Shown: positions 1 to 10,471 of the stretch, in pieces
Position numbering within the stretch: the stretch's first letter is position 1
Layout of the letters: the number at the start of each line of letters is the position of its first letter
Origin: Pseudomonas sp. HMWF021
GTDB lineage: Bacteria > Pseudomonadota > Gammaproteobacteria > Pseudomonadales > Pseudomonadaceae
DNA: 64,000 bases
Assembly: GCF_003061005.1 (NCBI RefSeq)
Contig: NZ_QAIK01000017.1
Coordinates: 1 to 64,000 of the forward strand
Reading direction: 5' to 3'
The notes under the pieces: generated by a model
The model's database searches: none
What the model saw: only the letters and a program-made list of their open reading frames with translations
What the model was told of the DNA's origin: nothing
Made by a program: the position numbers and the translations under genes

Positions 1-43
1 AAGAACGGTCGTAGCTAAAAGCCCCCCACCCGGTTCCCACGCC

Positions 44-949
44 ATGACCACGCCCACCGACGGCAAGACCCCCAATCTCTCGAGCGACGAACAACACGAA
101 GTCGAGAAAAACCAGCCGCCCCGCGCGGCGGTTCTGCATGAAATCATCCGCACCCAAGGCGATCAGGAGCTGGAGCGCAGCATCGCCGCACTGTGGTGGT
201 CGGCGCTCGCCGCCGGGCTGACCATGGGCCTGTCACTGATGGGCATGGGCCTGCTTAATTCACGCCTGCCCGAGGGCGATGAATTCAAGGTCATCGCCAG
301 TTTCGGCTACTGCGCCGGGTTCCTCGCGGTGATTCTCGCCCGCCAGCAACTGTTCACCGAAAACACCCTGACCGCCGTTCTGCCGGTGATGACCAAGCCG
401 ACCCTGGCCAATTTCGGCCGGTTGATCCGCTTGTGGGGCGTGGTCCTGTTCGGCAATTTGTGCGGCACGATTCTGGTGGCGTACGTGATGCTCGAGCTGC
501 CGATCTTCGACACCAAGACTGATCACGCCTTCCTTGAAATCGGCCGCAAGGTCATGGAGAACCACGCCAGCCAGATGTTCGCCAAAGGCATCGTTTCCGG
601 CTGGATGATCGCCACCATGGTCTGGATGATCCCGTCCATGGAGAGCGCGAAGATGTGGATCATCATCCTCATCACCTACCTGATGGCGCTCGGCGATTTC
701 ACCCACATCGTGGTCGGTTCGGCGGAAGTGTCGTATCTGGTGTTTGCCGGCGAGCTGCCGTGGAGTGATTTCTGGATGGTGTTTGCCGGGCCCACGCTGG
801 CGGGGAACATCATCGGCGGCAGTTTCATCTTCGCCCTGATCAGCCACGCGCAGATCCGCAGCGAGAGCGGCGCGCCGAAAGAAAAAGGCATAGGGAAACA
901 CTCTGCGGATCAGGCCGAAAAGCCCGATCCGCAGCAGATCAAGAAATGA
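44..949 (+). CDS. Formate/nitrite transporter (FNT) family channel
   Basis: A 301-aa membrane protein with a hydrophilic N-terminal tail of about 50 residues, about six hydrophobic segments (roughly residues 50-72, 85-105, 125-150, 183-203, 205-225, 245-270) and a charged C-terminal tail. The small-residue-rich helices and the phrase GDFTHIVVGSAEV in the fourth-fifth helix region resemble the FNT family (YfdC-type branch), which forms pentameric channels for small monovalent anions. The substrate is not predictable from sequence. It stands alone and ends one base before the convergent antiporter gene. No strong ribosome binding site is visible before the ATG, but the codon usage is normal. 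Confidence 0.85.
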   Translation: MTTPTDGKTPNLSSDEQHEVEKNQPPRAAVLHEIIRTQGDQELERSIAALWWSALAAGLTMGLSLMGMGLLNSRLPEGDEFKVIASFGYCAGFLAVILARQQLFTENTLTAVLPVMTKPTLANFGRLIRLWGVVLFGNLCGTILVAYVMLELPIFDTKTDHAFLEIGRKVMENHASQMFAKGIVSGWMIATMVWMIPSMESAKMWIIILITYLMALGDFTHIVVGSAEVSYLVFAGELPWSDFWMVFAGPTLAGNIIGGSFIFALISHAQIRSESGAPKEKGIGKHSADQAEKPDPQQIKK

Positions 950-2215
950 TCAGTGTTGCGCAGACTCGGCCGCTGGGGCCGGCTCGTCACGGGTGGCGTG
1001 CTTGACCAGTTTGCCGATGGTCAAGCCCTGCAACAGGATCGACGACAGCACCACGATGTAGGTGATGCTCAGCAGCAGATCGCGCTCCGGGCCCAATGGC
1101 AAGGCCAGCGCCAGCGCCACCGAGACACCGCCGCGCAAACCGCCCCAGGTCAGGATGCGAATGGTGCCACGCGGCACCGTGCGCCAACGCCGCAGCAGAA
1201 CGATCGCCGGGGCCACGGTGAGCAGGCGCGACAGCACAATCGCCAACGCCAGCAAACTGGCCGCCGCCACGTGCGCCCAGTTGAACGGCAGCAGCAACAG
1301 CTCCATGCCGATCAGCGCGAACAGCAGGGCGTTGAGCATGTCATCGAGCAGCTCCCAGAAGCCGTCGAGGTACTTGCGGGTCATGTCGTTCATCGCCAGG
1401 TTGCGCCCCAGGTTGCCGATGATCAGACCCGCCACCACCATCGCAATCGGCGCCGAGACGTGCAGCTCGGTGGCCATCGCCGAACCGCCGATCACCAGCG
1501 CCAGGGTCAGCATCACGGTGATCTGATGCTGCTGGACGCTTTTGATCATCCGGTACACCCCATAACCGATCAGCCCGCCGAACAGCACCCCGCCAATGGC
1601 TTCGTGAACGAACAGCATGGCCGTGGCGCCGATGGTCGGCGTTTCACCCAGTTGAGCGATGCCCAGCAACACGGTGAACACCACCACCGCAGTGCCGTCG
1701 TTGAACAGCGACTCGCCGACGATGGTGGTTTTCAGTGGCTTCGAGGCATTGGCCGTACGCAGTACGCCGAGCACCGCAATCGGGTCGGTCGGCGAAATCA
1801 GCGCGCCGAACAGCAGGCAGTAGAGGAAGCTCACGTGCCAGCCGAACAGGGCAAAAATGTAGTAGGCGAGGCTGCCGATCACGGCGGTGGCAATCAGCAC
1901 ACCGAAGGTCGCCAGCAGGCCGATGGGCCAGCGGTAGCTGCGCAGGTCGTTCAGGTTGACGTGCAGGGCGCCGGCGAACAGCAGGAACGACAGCATCCAG
2001 TTCATCAGCAGATCGCCGAAATCGATCTGGCCGATCAGTTGCTGCACGCGTTCTTCGAGGCCGGGATAACCGAGCACGCTCAGGCCTTGCAGCAACAGGG
2101 AGAACATCAGCGCGGTGACCATCACGCCGATGGTCGGCGGCAGGCCGATGAAGCGGTAATTGACGAAGGTGAGAAGGGTGGTGAGGCAGATAAAAGCGGC
2201 GACAAGTTCTAGCAT
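950..2215 (-). CDS. Sodium/proton antiporter, CPA1 (NhaP) type
   Basis: About 421 aa with around 12 hydrophobic segments in the CPA1/NhaP exchanger pattern. The helix with SPTDPIAVLGVLR and the following GESLFNDGTAVVVF carry the acidic ion-binding residues typical of the family, and the late motif GGLRGGVSVALAL is also diagnostic. It exchanges Na+ or K+ for H+ across the inner membrane. The ATG at 2215 (MLELVAAF) is chosen because it begins directly at the first membrane helix; 40 upstream in-frame residues are polar and unlike the family. It converges tail to tail with the FNT gene. Confidence 0.88.
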   Translation of the reverse strand: MLELVAAFICLTTLLTFVNYRFIGLPPTIGVMVTALMFSLLLQGLSVLGYPGLEERVQQLIGQIDFGDLLMNWMLSFLLFAGALHVNLNDLRSYRWPIGLLATFGVLIATAVIGSLAYYIFALFGWHVSFLYCLLFGALISPTDPIAVLGVLRTANASKPLKTTIVGESLFNDGTAVVVFTVLLGIAQLGETPTIGATAMLFVHEAIGGVLFGGLIGYGVYRMIKSVQQHQITVMLTLALVIGGSAMATELHVSAPIAMVVAGLIIGNLGRNLAMNDMTRKYLDGFWELLDDMLNALLFALIGMELLLLPFNWAHVAAASLLALAIVLSRLLTVAPAIVLLRRWRTVPRGTIRILTWGGLRGGVSVALALALPLGPERDLLLSITYIVVLSSILLQGLTIGKLVKHATRDEPAPAAESAQH

Positions 2216-2373
2216 CCGGGCTCCATTGGATGGGGGGTGGAAAGACAGCGCCCCGATTCTTCGGCGCAAAGGTTGGATGGGCTGATCCGGGGTTGGGACA
2301 CAATCGAGTCCCCTCGGTTGGTCAGCTGCACACATTGGTGTAGGGTCATCAACAAAAATTCAAGGAGTGGGAC

Positions 2374-3207
2374 GTGGCGGCGACAGTTCTGGTGTTGATG
2401 GCGGCGCTGTTGCATGCGACGTGGAATACCCTGATCAAGTTCAGTGCCGAACGGTTGCTGGTGGTGGCGTGCATGGACACGGTGGCGCTCTTGTTCGTGG
2501 CGCTGGCATTTCCATTCATCAGTCTGCCGCCGCTGGAGATCTGGCCGTGGATTCTGGCGTCGGCAGCATTCGAGCTGCTGTATCGCTATTTACTGATACA
2601 GGCCTATCGGGTCGGCGACCTCGGGTTGGTTTATCCGTTGATGCGCGGCTTGTCGCCGCTGGTGGTGCTGGCGCTGACCTTGATCTTTGCCGGCGAAGTG
2701 CTCACCGCGCAGCAGATCTTCGGGATCATGCTGATTCCCTTGGGCATGGCATGTCTGCTCTGGCAGGGCGGTGGCGGCAAGCATCTGCCGTGGTCGATGC
2801 TGCCGGTGGTGGCGCTGATCGGGCTGTGTATCGGCTGCTACACCTACATTGACGGTCAGGCCTTGCGGCGCTGGTCGCATCCACTGGATTACCTGGTCTG
2901 GGTCACGCTGCTCAGTGCCTGGCCGTTTCCGTTGCTGGCGTGGGTCGCCAAACGCCCGGCGTTCCTGGTGTTCTGGCGCGAGCAGTGGAAGCTGGGCCTG
3001 GCGGTCGGGTTCTGTGTGTTGTTCAGCTACGCTCTGGTGCTGTGGGCGATGCAGTTGGGCTCGATTGCCGAAGCGGCAGCGCTGCGTGAAATCAGCGTGA
3101 TTCTGGTGGTGCTGTTCGGCATGCGATACCTCAAAGAACCTTTCGGCAGACCGCGGCTCTTAGCCTGTGGGCTGGTGCTGATCGGCATGCTGGTGATGAA
3201 GTTCTGA
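2374..3207 (+). CDS. EamA/DMT-family transporter
   Basis: A 277-aa protein with ten hydrophobic helices in two repeated EamA halves (about residues 1-130 and 140-277), the drug/metabolite transporter fold. Such proteins export amino acids, nucleosides or other small metabolites; the substrate is unknown here. The start is a GTG at 2374, supported by an AAGGAG ribosome binding site at 2362-2367. It is divergent from the antiporter gene and 38 bp ahead of the MAPEG gene, so the two may be cotranscribed. Confidence 0.83.
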   Translation: MAATVLVLMAALLHATWNTLIKFSAERLLVVACMDTVALLFVALAFPFISLPPLEIWPWILASAAFELLYRYLLIQAYRVGDLGLVYPLMRGLSPLVVLALTLIFAGEVLTAQQIFGIMLIPLGMACLLWQGGGGKHLPWSMLPVVALIGLCIGCYTYIDGQALRRWSHPLDYLVWVTLLSAWPFPLLAWVAKRPAFLVFWREQWKLGLAVGFCVLFSYALVLWAMQLGSIAEAAALREISVILVVLFGMRYLKEPFGRPRLLACGLVLIGMLVMKF

Positions 3208-3245
3208 CTGCCCGCCATTTCTATCACTTGAAGAAGGACGGCTCT

Positions 3246-3629
3246 ATGACGGTAGCTCTGTGGTGCGTGTTGATCGCGATTTTCCTGCCCTATATCTGCA
3301 CGGGCGTGGCCAAGGCAGTGGGCGGCTACCGACTGAGCGACAACCATGATCCCCGGGACTTTCTGGAAAGTCTCAACGGCGTGGCCCGGCGTGCGCATGC
3401 GGCCCAGCTGAACAGCTTCGAAGTGACCCCGGCGTTTGCCGCGGCGGTGATCGTTGCGCATCTGGTGGGCACGGCGCAGCTGGTGACAGTGAATGTGCTG
3501 GCGGTGATGTTTATCACCAGTCGCCTGCTGTACATCATCTGCTACCTGGCGGACTGGGCGATTCTGCGGTCGCTGGTGTGGTTTGTGGGGATGGGGTTGA
3601 TTGCTGCTTTCTTCTTTGTGTCGGTATAG
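3246..3629 (+). CDS. MAPEG family membrane protein
   Basis: A 127-aa protein with four hydrophobic helices. The segment with LNGVARRAHAAQLNSFE between helices 1 and 2 matches the MAPEG family signature (membrane-associated eicosanoid/glutathione metabolism proteins). Bacterial members are mostly uncharacterised and some bind glutathione. The start at 3246 has a GAAGGA ribosome binding site just upstream; an in-frame TTG at 3228 would overlap that site and is less likely. Confidence 0.82.
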   Translation: MTVALWCVLIAIFLPYICTGVAKAVGGYRLSDNHDPRDFLESLNGVARRAHAAQLNSFEVTPAFAAAVIVAHLVGTAQLVTVNVLAVMFITSRLLYIICYLADWAILRSLVWFVGMGLIAAFFFVSV

Positions 3630-3640
3630 ATAAAGCAGGA

Positions 3641-3721
3641 TCAAAAGATCGCAGCCTGCGGCAGCTCCTACAGGGAATATGTATCAACCCTGTAGGAGCT
3701 GCCGAAGGCTGCGATCTTTTG
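3641..3721. repeat. REPIN-like inverted repeat, family A
   Basis: Two oppositely oriented copies of a unit containing GTAGGAGCTGCCG and TGCGATCTTTTG, separated by a short spacer. It lies between the convergent MAPEG and mltA genes, where it may act as a bidirectional transcript end. This is the first of thirteen family-A elements in the window. Confidence 0.88.
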
Positions 3722-3725
3722 CTTT

Positions 3726-4898
3726 TCAGGGTTTGTCAGCCACCTGTGGCACTTGCGGCAATGCCGCGCCTTTGGGCCAGAGCATCCAGATCTGCCCCTG
3801 CTGTTTCATGTCGCCGGCCAGTTGCCCGGCCGCATCACCGGTGCCCCAGAACAGGTCCGCACGCACCTCGCCGGCAATCGCGCCGCCGGTGTCCTGCGCC
3901 GCGACCGGGCGAACCAGAGCAGTGCCGTCCGGGCGGGTGGTCGACAGCCACAGCAGACTGCCCAACGGAATCACCTTGCGATCCACCGCCGCGCTATAGC
4001 CGGCCGTCAGCGGTACGTTCAACGAGCCGCGCGGGCCTTCGTTGCTGTCAGGGTTGCGGGTGAAGAACACATAGCTCGGGTTGCTGCCCAGCAGTTCCGG
4101 AATACGCGACGGGTTGGCCTTGGCCCAGTTGCTGATCGCGCCCATGGTCACGTCTTCTTTCTTCAGCTCGCCTTGCTCGACCAGCCAACGGCCGATCGGT
4201 CGATACGGGTGGCCGTTCTGGTCGGCGTAGGCGATGCGCAGTTGTTTGCCGTCCGGTGTCTGGATCCGCCCGGAACCCTGGATCTGCAAAAACTGCAGGT
4301 TCATCGGATCGGTCAGGTACGCCACCACCGGGGCTTTCACGCCTTTGGATTCAATGGTTGCCGCGTCGTCGTACGGTTTGAGCACCCGACCTTCGAGGCG
4401 ACCGCGCAGGCGCTTGCCCTTGAGCTCCGGGTAAATGCTGTCGAGCGAGACGATGATCATGTCTTCAGGCACGCCATACACCGGCACGTTGGCCACGTCC
4501 GTGGGGGTGATGCTGCCGGGGTAGACCGGTTCGTAGTAGCCGGTGATCAGGCCGTTGGGGTTGTCATGCTCGGCGCGCAGGCCATACACCTCCAGGTTCT
4601 GCTTGAGGAAGGCGCGGATTTCGCTGGCGCTTTGCGGCACATTGGCGGCTGCGGCGCAGGTGCCGCCCCAGATCGGGTCGGCCTTGAGCCGGGTGCAGGC
4701 GCTGCGCCATGAACCGAAACCGGCGACCAGATCGCTGTCGGACACGGCCGGCAAGGCTTCCCAGGTAGCGCTGGAGTAAGTGGCCAAGGCGTGGGTTTTC
4801 GGTTTGTCTGTGTCACTGCCGGTGCAACCGGCAAGGATTGCCAGCAGCGGCAGGGTTGCGATCAGCGGGTGACGCCAGGCCTTGAAACGGCTGTTCAT
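3726..4898 (-). CDS. mltA: Membrane-bound lytic murein transglycosylase A
   Basis: A 390-aa lipoprotein with a signal peptide ending in the lipobox LLAILAGC, so it should be anchored in the outer membrane. The MltA domain shows LITGYYEPVYPGS and, near the C-terminus, a 3D-like region with VAQDTGGAIAGEVRADLFWGTG holding the catalytic Asp. It cleaves peptidoglycan glycan strands to 1,6-anhydromuropeptides. The start at 4898 is chosen because it begins the signal peptide; 16 upstream in-frame residues are not signal-like. It is divergent from the cytochrome gene. Confidence 0.93.
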   Translation of the reverse strand: MNSRFKAWRHPLIATLPLLAILAGCTGSDTDKPKTHALATYSSATWEALPAVSDSDLVAGFGSWRSACTRLKADPIWGGTCAAAANVPQSASEIRAFLKQNLEVYGLRAEHDNPNGLITGYYEPVYPGSITPTDVANVPVYGVPEDMIIVSLDSIYPELKGKRLRGRLEGRVLKPYDDAATIESKGVKAPVVAYLTDPMNLQFLQIQGSGRIQTPDGKQLRIAYADQNGHPYRPIGRWLVEQGELKKEDVTMGAISNWAKANPSRIPELLGSNPSYVFFTRNPDSNEGPRGSLNVPLTAGYSAAVDRKVIPLGSLLWLSTTRPDGTALVRPVAAQDTGGAIAGEVRADLFWGTGDAAGQLAGDMKQQGQIWMLWPKGAALPQVPQVADKP

Positions 4899-5026
4899 GG
4901 AGTGATTCCTGTGCCGGTTGCCCAAGTGCTCCATGCGCTCGGGCAACCCGTATTTTTAATAGGGCTATTGGTGTTTGTCCGCGACGCGAGGATACTGGCC
5001 GCCGAATTCCGTGACCTGAAGCCACC

Positions 5027-5476
5027 ATGACTCTTAAAAGCATTTCTGTTGTATTGCTGGCCTGTCTGACGCTGTCCGCCTGTGGCGGTGTCGATCCGAA
5101 TTCCCCGCTGGGGCAACGCAAGGCAATCTTCAAGCAGATGCTCAAGACCGGCGAAGACCTGGGTGGCATGTTGCGCGGACGCATTCCGTTCGACGGGCCG
5201 AAATTCGCCGAAGGCGCGGTGAAGCTCGATGCGTTGTCCCATGAGCCGTGGAAGCATTTCCCGCAGGTGCGTGAAGAAGATCACACCAGTGCCAAGGACG
5301 ATGTCTGGCTGCGTCAGGCACGTTTTCAGGAATTGGCCCGCAACCTTGAGGCGGCCACCAGTGAACTGGTGATTGCCAGCAAGGTTCAGCCGTACAAGGC
5401 CAGCAACCTGGGACCTGCGGTGCAGAAGGTTGAAGATGCCTGCAGCGCTTGCCATAAAGAGTTTCGCGATCATTGA
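5027..5476 (+). CDS. Cytochrome c prime-type lipoprotein
   Basis: A 149-aa protein with a lipoprotein signal (TLSACGG, lipidated Cys about residue 19) and a single heme motif CSACH close to the C-terminus (about residues 139-143), followed by KEFR. The C-terminal position of the heme motif and the all-helical middle are the layout of class II cytochromes c (c', c556). It should sit in the periplasm tethered to a membrane and carry one covalent heme; its redox partner is unknown. It is divergently arranged with mltA. Confidence 0.85.
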   Translation: MTLKSISVVLLACLTLSACGGVDPNSPLGQRKAIFKQMLKTGEDLGGMLRGRIPFDGPKFAEGAVKLDALSHEPWKHFPQVREEDHTSAKDDVWLRQARFQELARNLEAATSELVIASKVQPYKASNLGPAVQKVEDACSACHKEFRDH

Positions 5477-5498
5477 CTTCTGTTGTTTGAGCTGACGC

Positions 5499-5575
5499 CT
5501 TCGCGAGCAAGCCCGCTCCCACACTGGATCTGTGTCGTTCACAAATCAAATGTGGGAGCGGGCTTGCTCGCGAAG
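5499..5575. repeat. REPIN-like inverted repeat, family B
   Basis: Inverted pair of a unit with CTTCGCGAGCAAGCCCGC and its complement, the classic P. fluorescens REP type (GTGGGAGCGGGCTTGC core). It lies between the cytochrome gene and the DUF1090 gene, which converge. Confidence 0.9.
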
Positions 5576-5602
5576 AGGGCATCAAATTCCCCGCATTACC
5601 GG

Positions 5603-5998
5603 TTACTTGTCGATCTGGTCCAGCGCGTCCTGCAGTTCCTTGCGCGACTCGGCGAGCTTGTTCTTGCGCTTGTCGATCTTCTCCGGATCGCCCTTCTTCA
5701 TCGCCTTGTCCAGATCAGCCTGGCGCTTGCTGACTTCGTGCTTGGCTTCCAGCACCTTGTTTTCGCGCTCTTTCTTCAGGCCGGCATCGGTGCAGTTCTT
5801 CGTCACTTCATCCAGAGCGGTTTGCAGGCCGGCCTGTTGATCGGTATTGCCACGGGATTTGGCTTGTTCGAGCTGATTGATGATGCCCTGCTTCTTCGCG
5901 GCGCAACCGGTCAGGCCTGGCGCATCTTCGTCAGCCATCACAGGCGCGGTCAGAACGCCACAGAGGGTCAGCAAGGCAAGCGGTGCAAGAAATTTCAT
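5603..5998 (-). CDS. DUF1090 family periplasmic protein
   Basis: A 131-aa protein with a signal peptide (about residues 1-21, cleavage after VMA) followed by a highly charged, Lys/Glu-rich coiled-coil-like mature part with two Cys (GCAAKK and KNCTDAG). This pattern is DUF1090 (YqjC-like). No function is established. The start at 5998 is set by the signal peptide. It lies 94 bp downstream of ligB on the same strand. Confidence 0.85.
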   Translation of the reverse strand: MKFLAPLALLTLCGVLTAPVMADEDAPGLTGCAAKKQGIINQLEQAKSRGNTDQQAGLQTALDEVTKNCTDAGLKKERENKVLEAKHEVSKRQADLDKAMKKGDPEKIDKRKNKLAESRKELQDALDQIDK

Positions 5999-6092
5999 AA
6001 AAGCTCCATGTGCAAAGGCAATCGGGTCGGGGGCACTGCGCAGTTTGAGCGTCTGGTGGCCCTTCGGTTCCCGGCAGCCGGGGATTGCGTGT

Positions 6093-7784
<1,692 letters not shown>

Positions 7785-7866
7785 TCAGGGGGAATGCTTG
7801 AAGGCTAGGCGAGGATTGCGGGTCGGGTAGCCTGAGTGTTTTGCGGGGTGTTGCGCAGCGTTAAAG

Positions 7867-7942
7867 TCAAAAGATCGCAGCCTTCGGCAGCTCCTACAGG
7901 GGGATGCGTTGTGTAGGAGCTGCCGAAGGCTGCGATCTTTTG
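7867..7942. repeat. REPIN-like inverted repeat, family A
   Basis: Inverted pair of the GTAGGAGCTGCCG / TGCGATCTTTTG unit between ligB and the metK terminator. Confidence 0.88.
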
Positions 7943-7957
7943 CTCTTGGAAAACATG

Positions 7958-7996
7958 AAAAAGCCCCGCACGGCGCGAACCGTGCGGGGCTTTTTT
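7958..7996 (-). terminator. Rho-independent terminator of metK
   Basis: A 12-bp stem (AGCCCCGCACGG paired with its complement) around a short loop, flanked by A-runs on one side and T-runs on the other, so it can act on both strands. It starts about 12 bp after the metK stop codon. Confidence 0.9.
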
Positions 7997-8008
7997 GCAG
8001 CCGGGGAA

Positions 8009-9199
<1,191 letters not shown>

Positions 9200-9217
9200 C
9201 TCGATGTTTTCCTGAAT

Positions 9218-10213
9218 TTACCGATGGTGAGTGTCGCCAGCCGGTCGCTGAAAGTGGCGAACCTGGATCTGGAAACCATTACGTAAGCCTACATAGAGGC
9301 TTTCCCCGGGAACGAGTCCCGCAGCGGTGGCCCAACGGGCCAAATCGTCCTGTTCAAACCCCAACCACAGATCACCGCAGGCCTCCCTGGCCCAACTCTG
9401 GTTGTGGCTACATAACTCTGTCACGAGCAGGCTACCGCCCGGTTGCAGCAGGCCGGCCATGTGCTTGAGCGCTTCGGCCGGCGCGGCGAAATGGTGCAAC
9501 ACCATGTTCAGTACCACGCAATCGGCCGTCAGGCTTGTGCCATTCAATGCATCGGCCAATTGCAGGCTGACGTTAGCCAGCCGTTCACGTTCACATACCT
9601 GACGCGCCAGTTCGAGCATCGCCGGGCTGTTGTCCAGCGCGGTTACGGTGCCGAAGCGGCGGGCCAGTTCCGGCAGAAAAGCACCATCGCCGGGGCCGAC
9701 CTCAATGGCCGTGGCAGCACCATTGAAGTTCAGTTTGTCGAGCAGGGCCAGCACGCTGTCGCGGTACTGCGGCAGGCCTGCGATCAAGTCTTGCTGGGCG
9801 CGGAATTTTTCCGCGACCCGAGTGAAAAAATCCTGGCTGGCGGCTTCACGTTGGCCGTGGACCTGAGCGATGCGCGTCTGCACGTCGTCCGGCAGCGCCA
9901 GATTGTCGACTTCTTCTAACAACGCGGCGTGCAACTTGCCGCCCAGCAATTCGGTGTGGGGCAGGGCGCGGCGATAGAAAATCGCGTTGCCTTCGCGGCG
10001 TGTTGCTACCAGATCCGCCTGGGCCAGCACCTTGAGGTGGTGGCTCATGCCCGACTGACCGATACCGAAAATCTGCGCCAGCTCCAGTACGCCGAACGAA
10101 TCGTTGGCCAGCGCGCGCAATACATTCAGGCGCAGCGGATCGCCACCGGCCTTGCACAGGGCCGCCAGCTCGTCGCAGTCGTCATGGCGAATGGAAGGCA
10201 CGCGTAAGTTCAT
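9218..10213 (-). CDS. sahR: ArsR-family regulator fused to SAM-methyltransferase domain (SahR type)
   Basis: A 331-aa two-domain protein: an ArsR-type winged helix (about residues 15-85, with QSGMSHHLKVLAQADLV as recognition region) and a class I SAM-dependent methyltransferase fold (motif I EVGPGDGAFL at 171-180, then the VTALDNSPAML strand). This architecture next to metK matches SahR, a regulator of the methionine/SAM cycle in Proteobacteria that is reported to sense S-adenosylhomocysteine. The C-terminal domain probably serves as a ligand sensor rather than an enzyme; that part is inference. The start is weakly supported because no good ribosome binding site is visible. A 26-bp palindrome lies 40 bp upstream. 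Confidence 0.8.
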   Translation of the reverse strand: MNLRVPSIRHDDCDELAALCKAGGDPLRLNVLRALANDSFGVLELAQIFGIGQSGMSHHLKVLAQADLVATRREGNAIFYRRALPHTELLGGKLHAALLEEVDNLALPDDVQTRIAQVHGQREAASQDFFTRVAEKFRAQQDLIAGLPQYRDSVLALLDKLNFNGAATAIEVGPGDGAFLPELARRFGTVTALDNSPAMLELARQVCERERLANVSLQLADALNGTSLTADCVVLNMVLHHFAAPAEALKHMAGLLQPGGSLLVTELCSHNQSWAREACGDLWLGFEQDDLARWATAAGLVPGESLYVGLRNGFQIQVRHFQRPAGDTHHR

Positions 10214-10252
10214 GGGGCAGCAGTCTAGTGACGGTGGGAAATCGCCGCAAGG

Positions 10253-10278
10253 GCAATATCAAAAAGTTTTGATATTGC
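10253..10278. promoter_or_regulatory. Perfect palindrome, probable SahR operator
   Basis: Half-sites GCAATATCAAAA and TTTTGATATTGC form a perfect 12-bp inverted repeat with a 2-bp centre. The AT-rich ATATCAA type of half-site is typical of ArsR-family operators. It lies 40 bp upstream of the regulator-metK operon and about 190 bp upstream of the divergent tkt gene, so it could control one or both. Confidence 0.75.
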
Positions 10279-10414
10279 TCGATAGATGGCACTTCTCACT
10301 GGCTGGTTAACTCTACAAACGAACAGCGGAAAGGTTTCACCAGACGAAACCGCCGCCCAGCACGGGAAAAACGCCTCTGGATGACTATCTGTCATTGCCC
10401 CGAAGCGCTCCGGT

Positions 10415-10437
10415 GAGGGAAAATGCCCTCCTTTTTT
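10415..10437 (+). promoter_or_regulatory. Terminator-like hairpin in the tkt leader
   Basis: A 5-bp stem GAGGG/CCCTC with a 6-nt loop followed by C and six T, on the tkt sense strand only 35 bp before the start codon. GGAAAA at 10418-10423 can instead pair with TTTTCC at 10434-10439, which would disrupt it. No plus-strand gene ends here, so a transcript attenuator is possible but the stem is short. Confidence 0.35.
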
Positions 10438-10471
10438 CCGTTTCAATCTATTCACACCCAGGAGATCAGCG

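Noticed and set aside
3641-3721. Repeated units considered as a CRISPR array
   Set aside because: Copies are scattered singly between genes as inverted pairs, without regular spacers or cas genes; they fit REP/REPIN elements.
9650-9870. The methyltransferase-like domain of SahR as a separate enzyme gene
   Set aside because: It is in one uninterrupted frame with the ArsR domain and has no start or ribosome binding site of its own.
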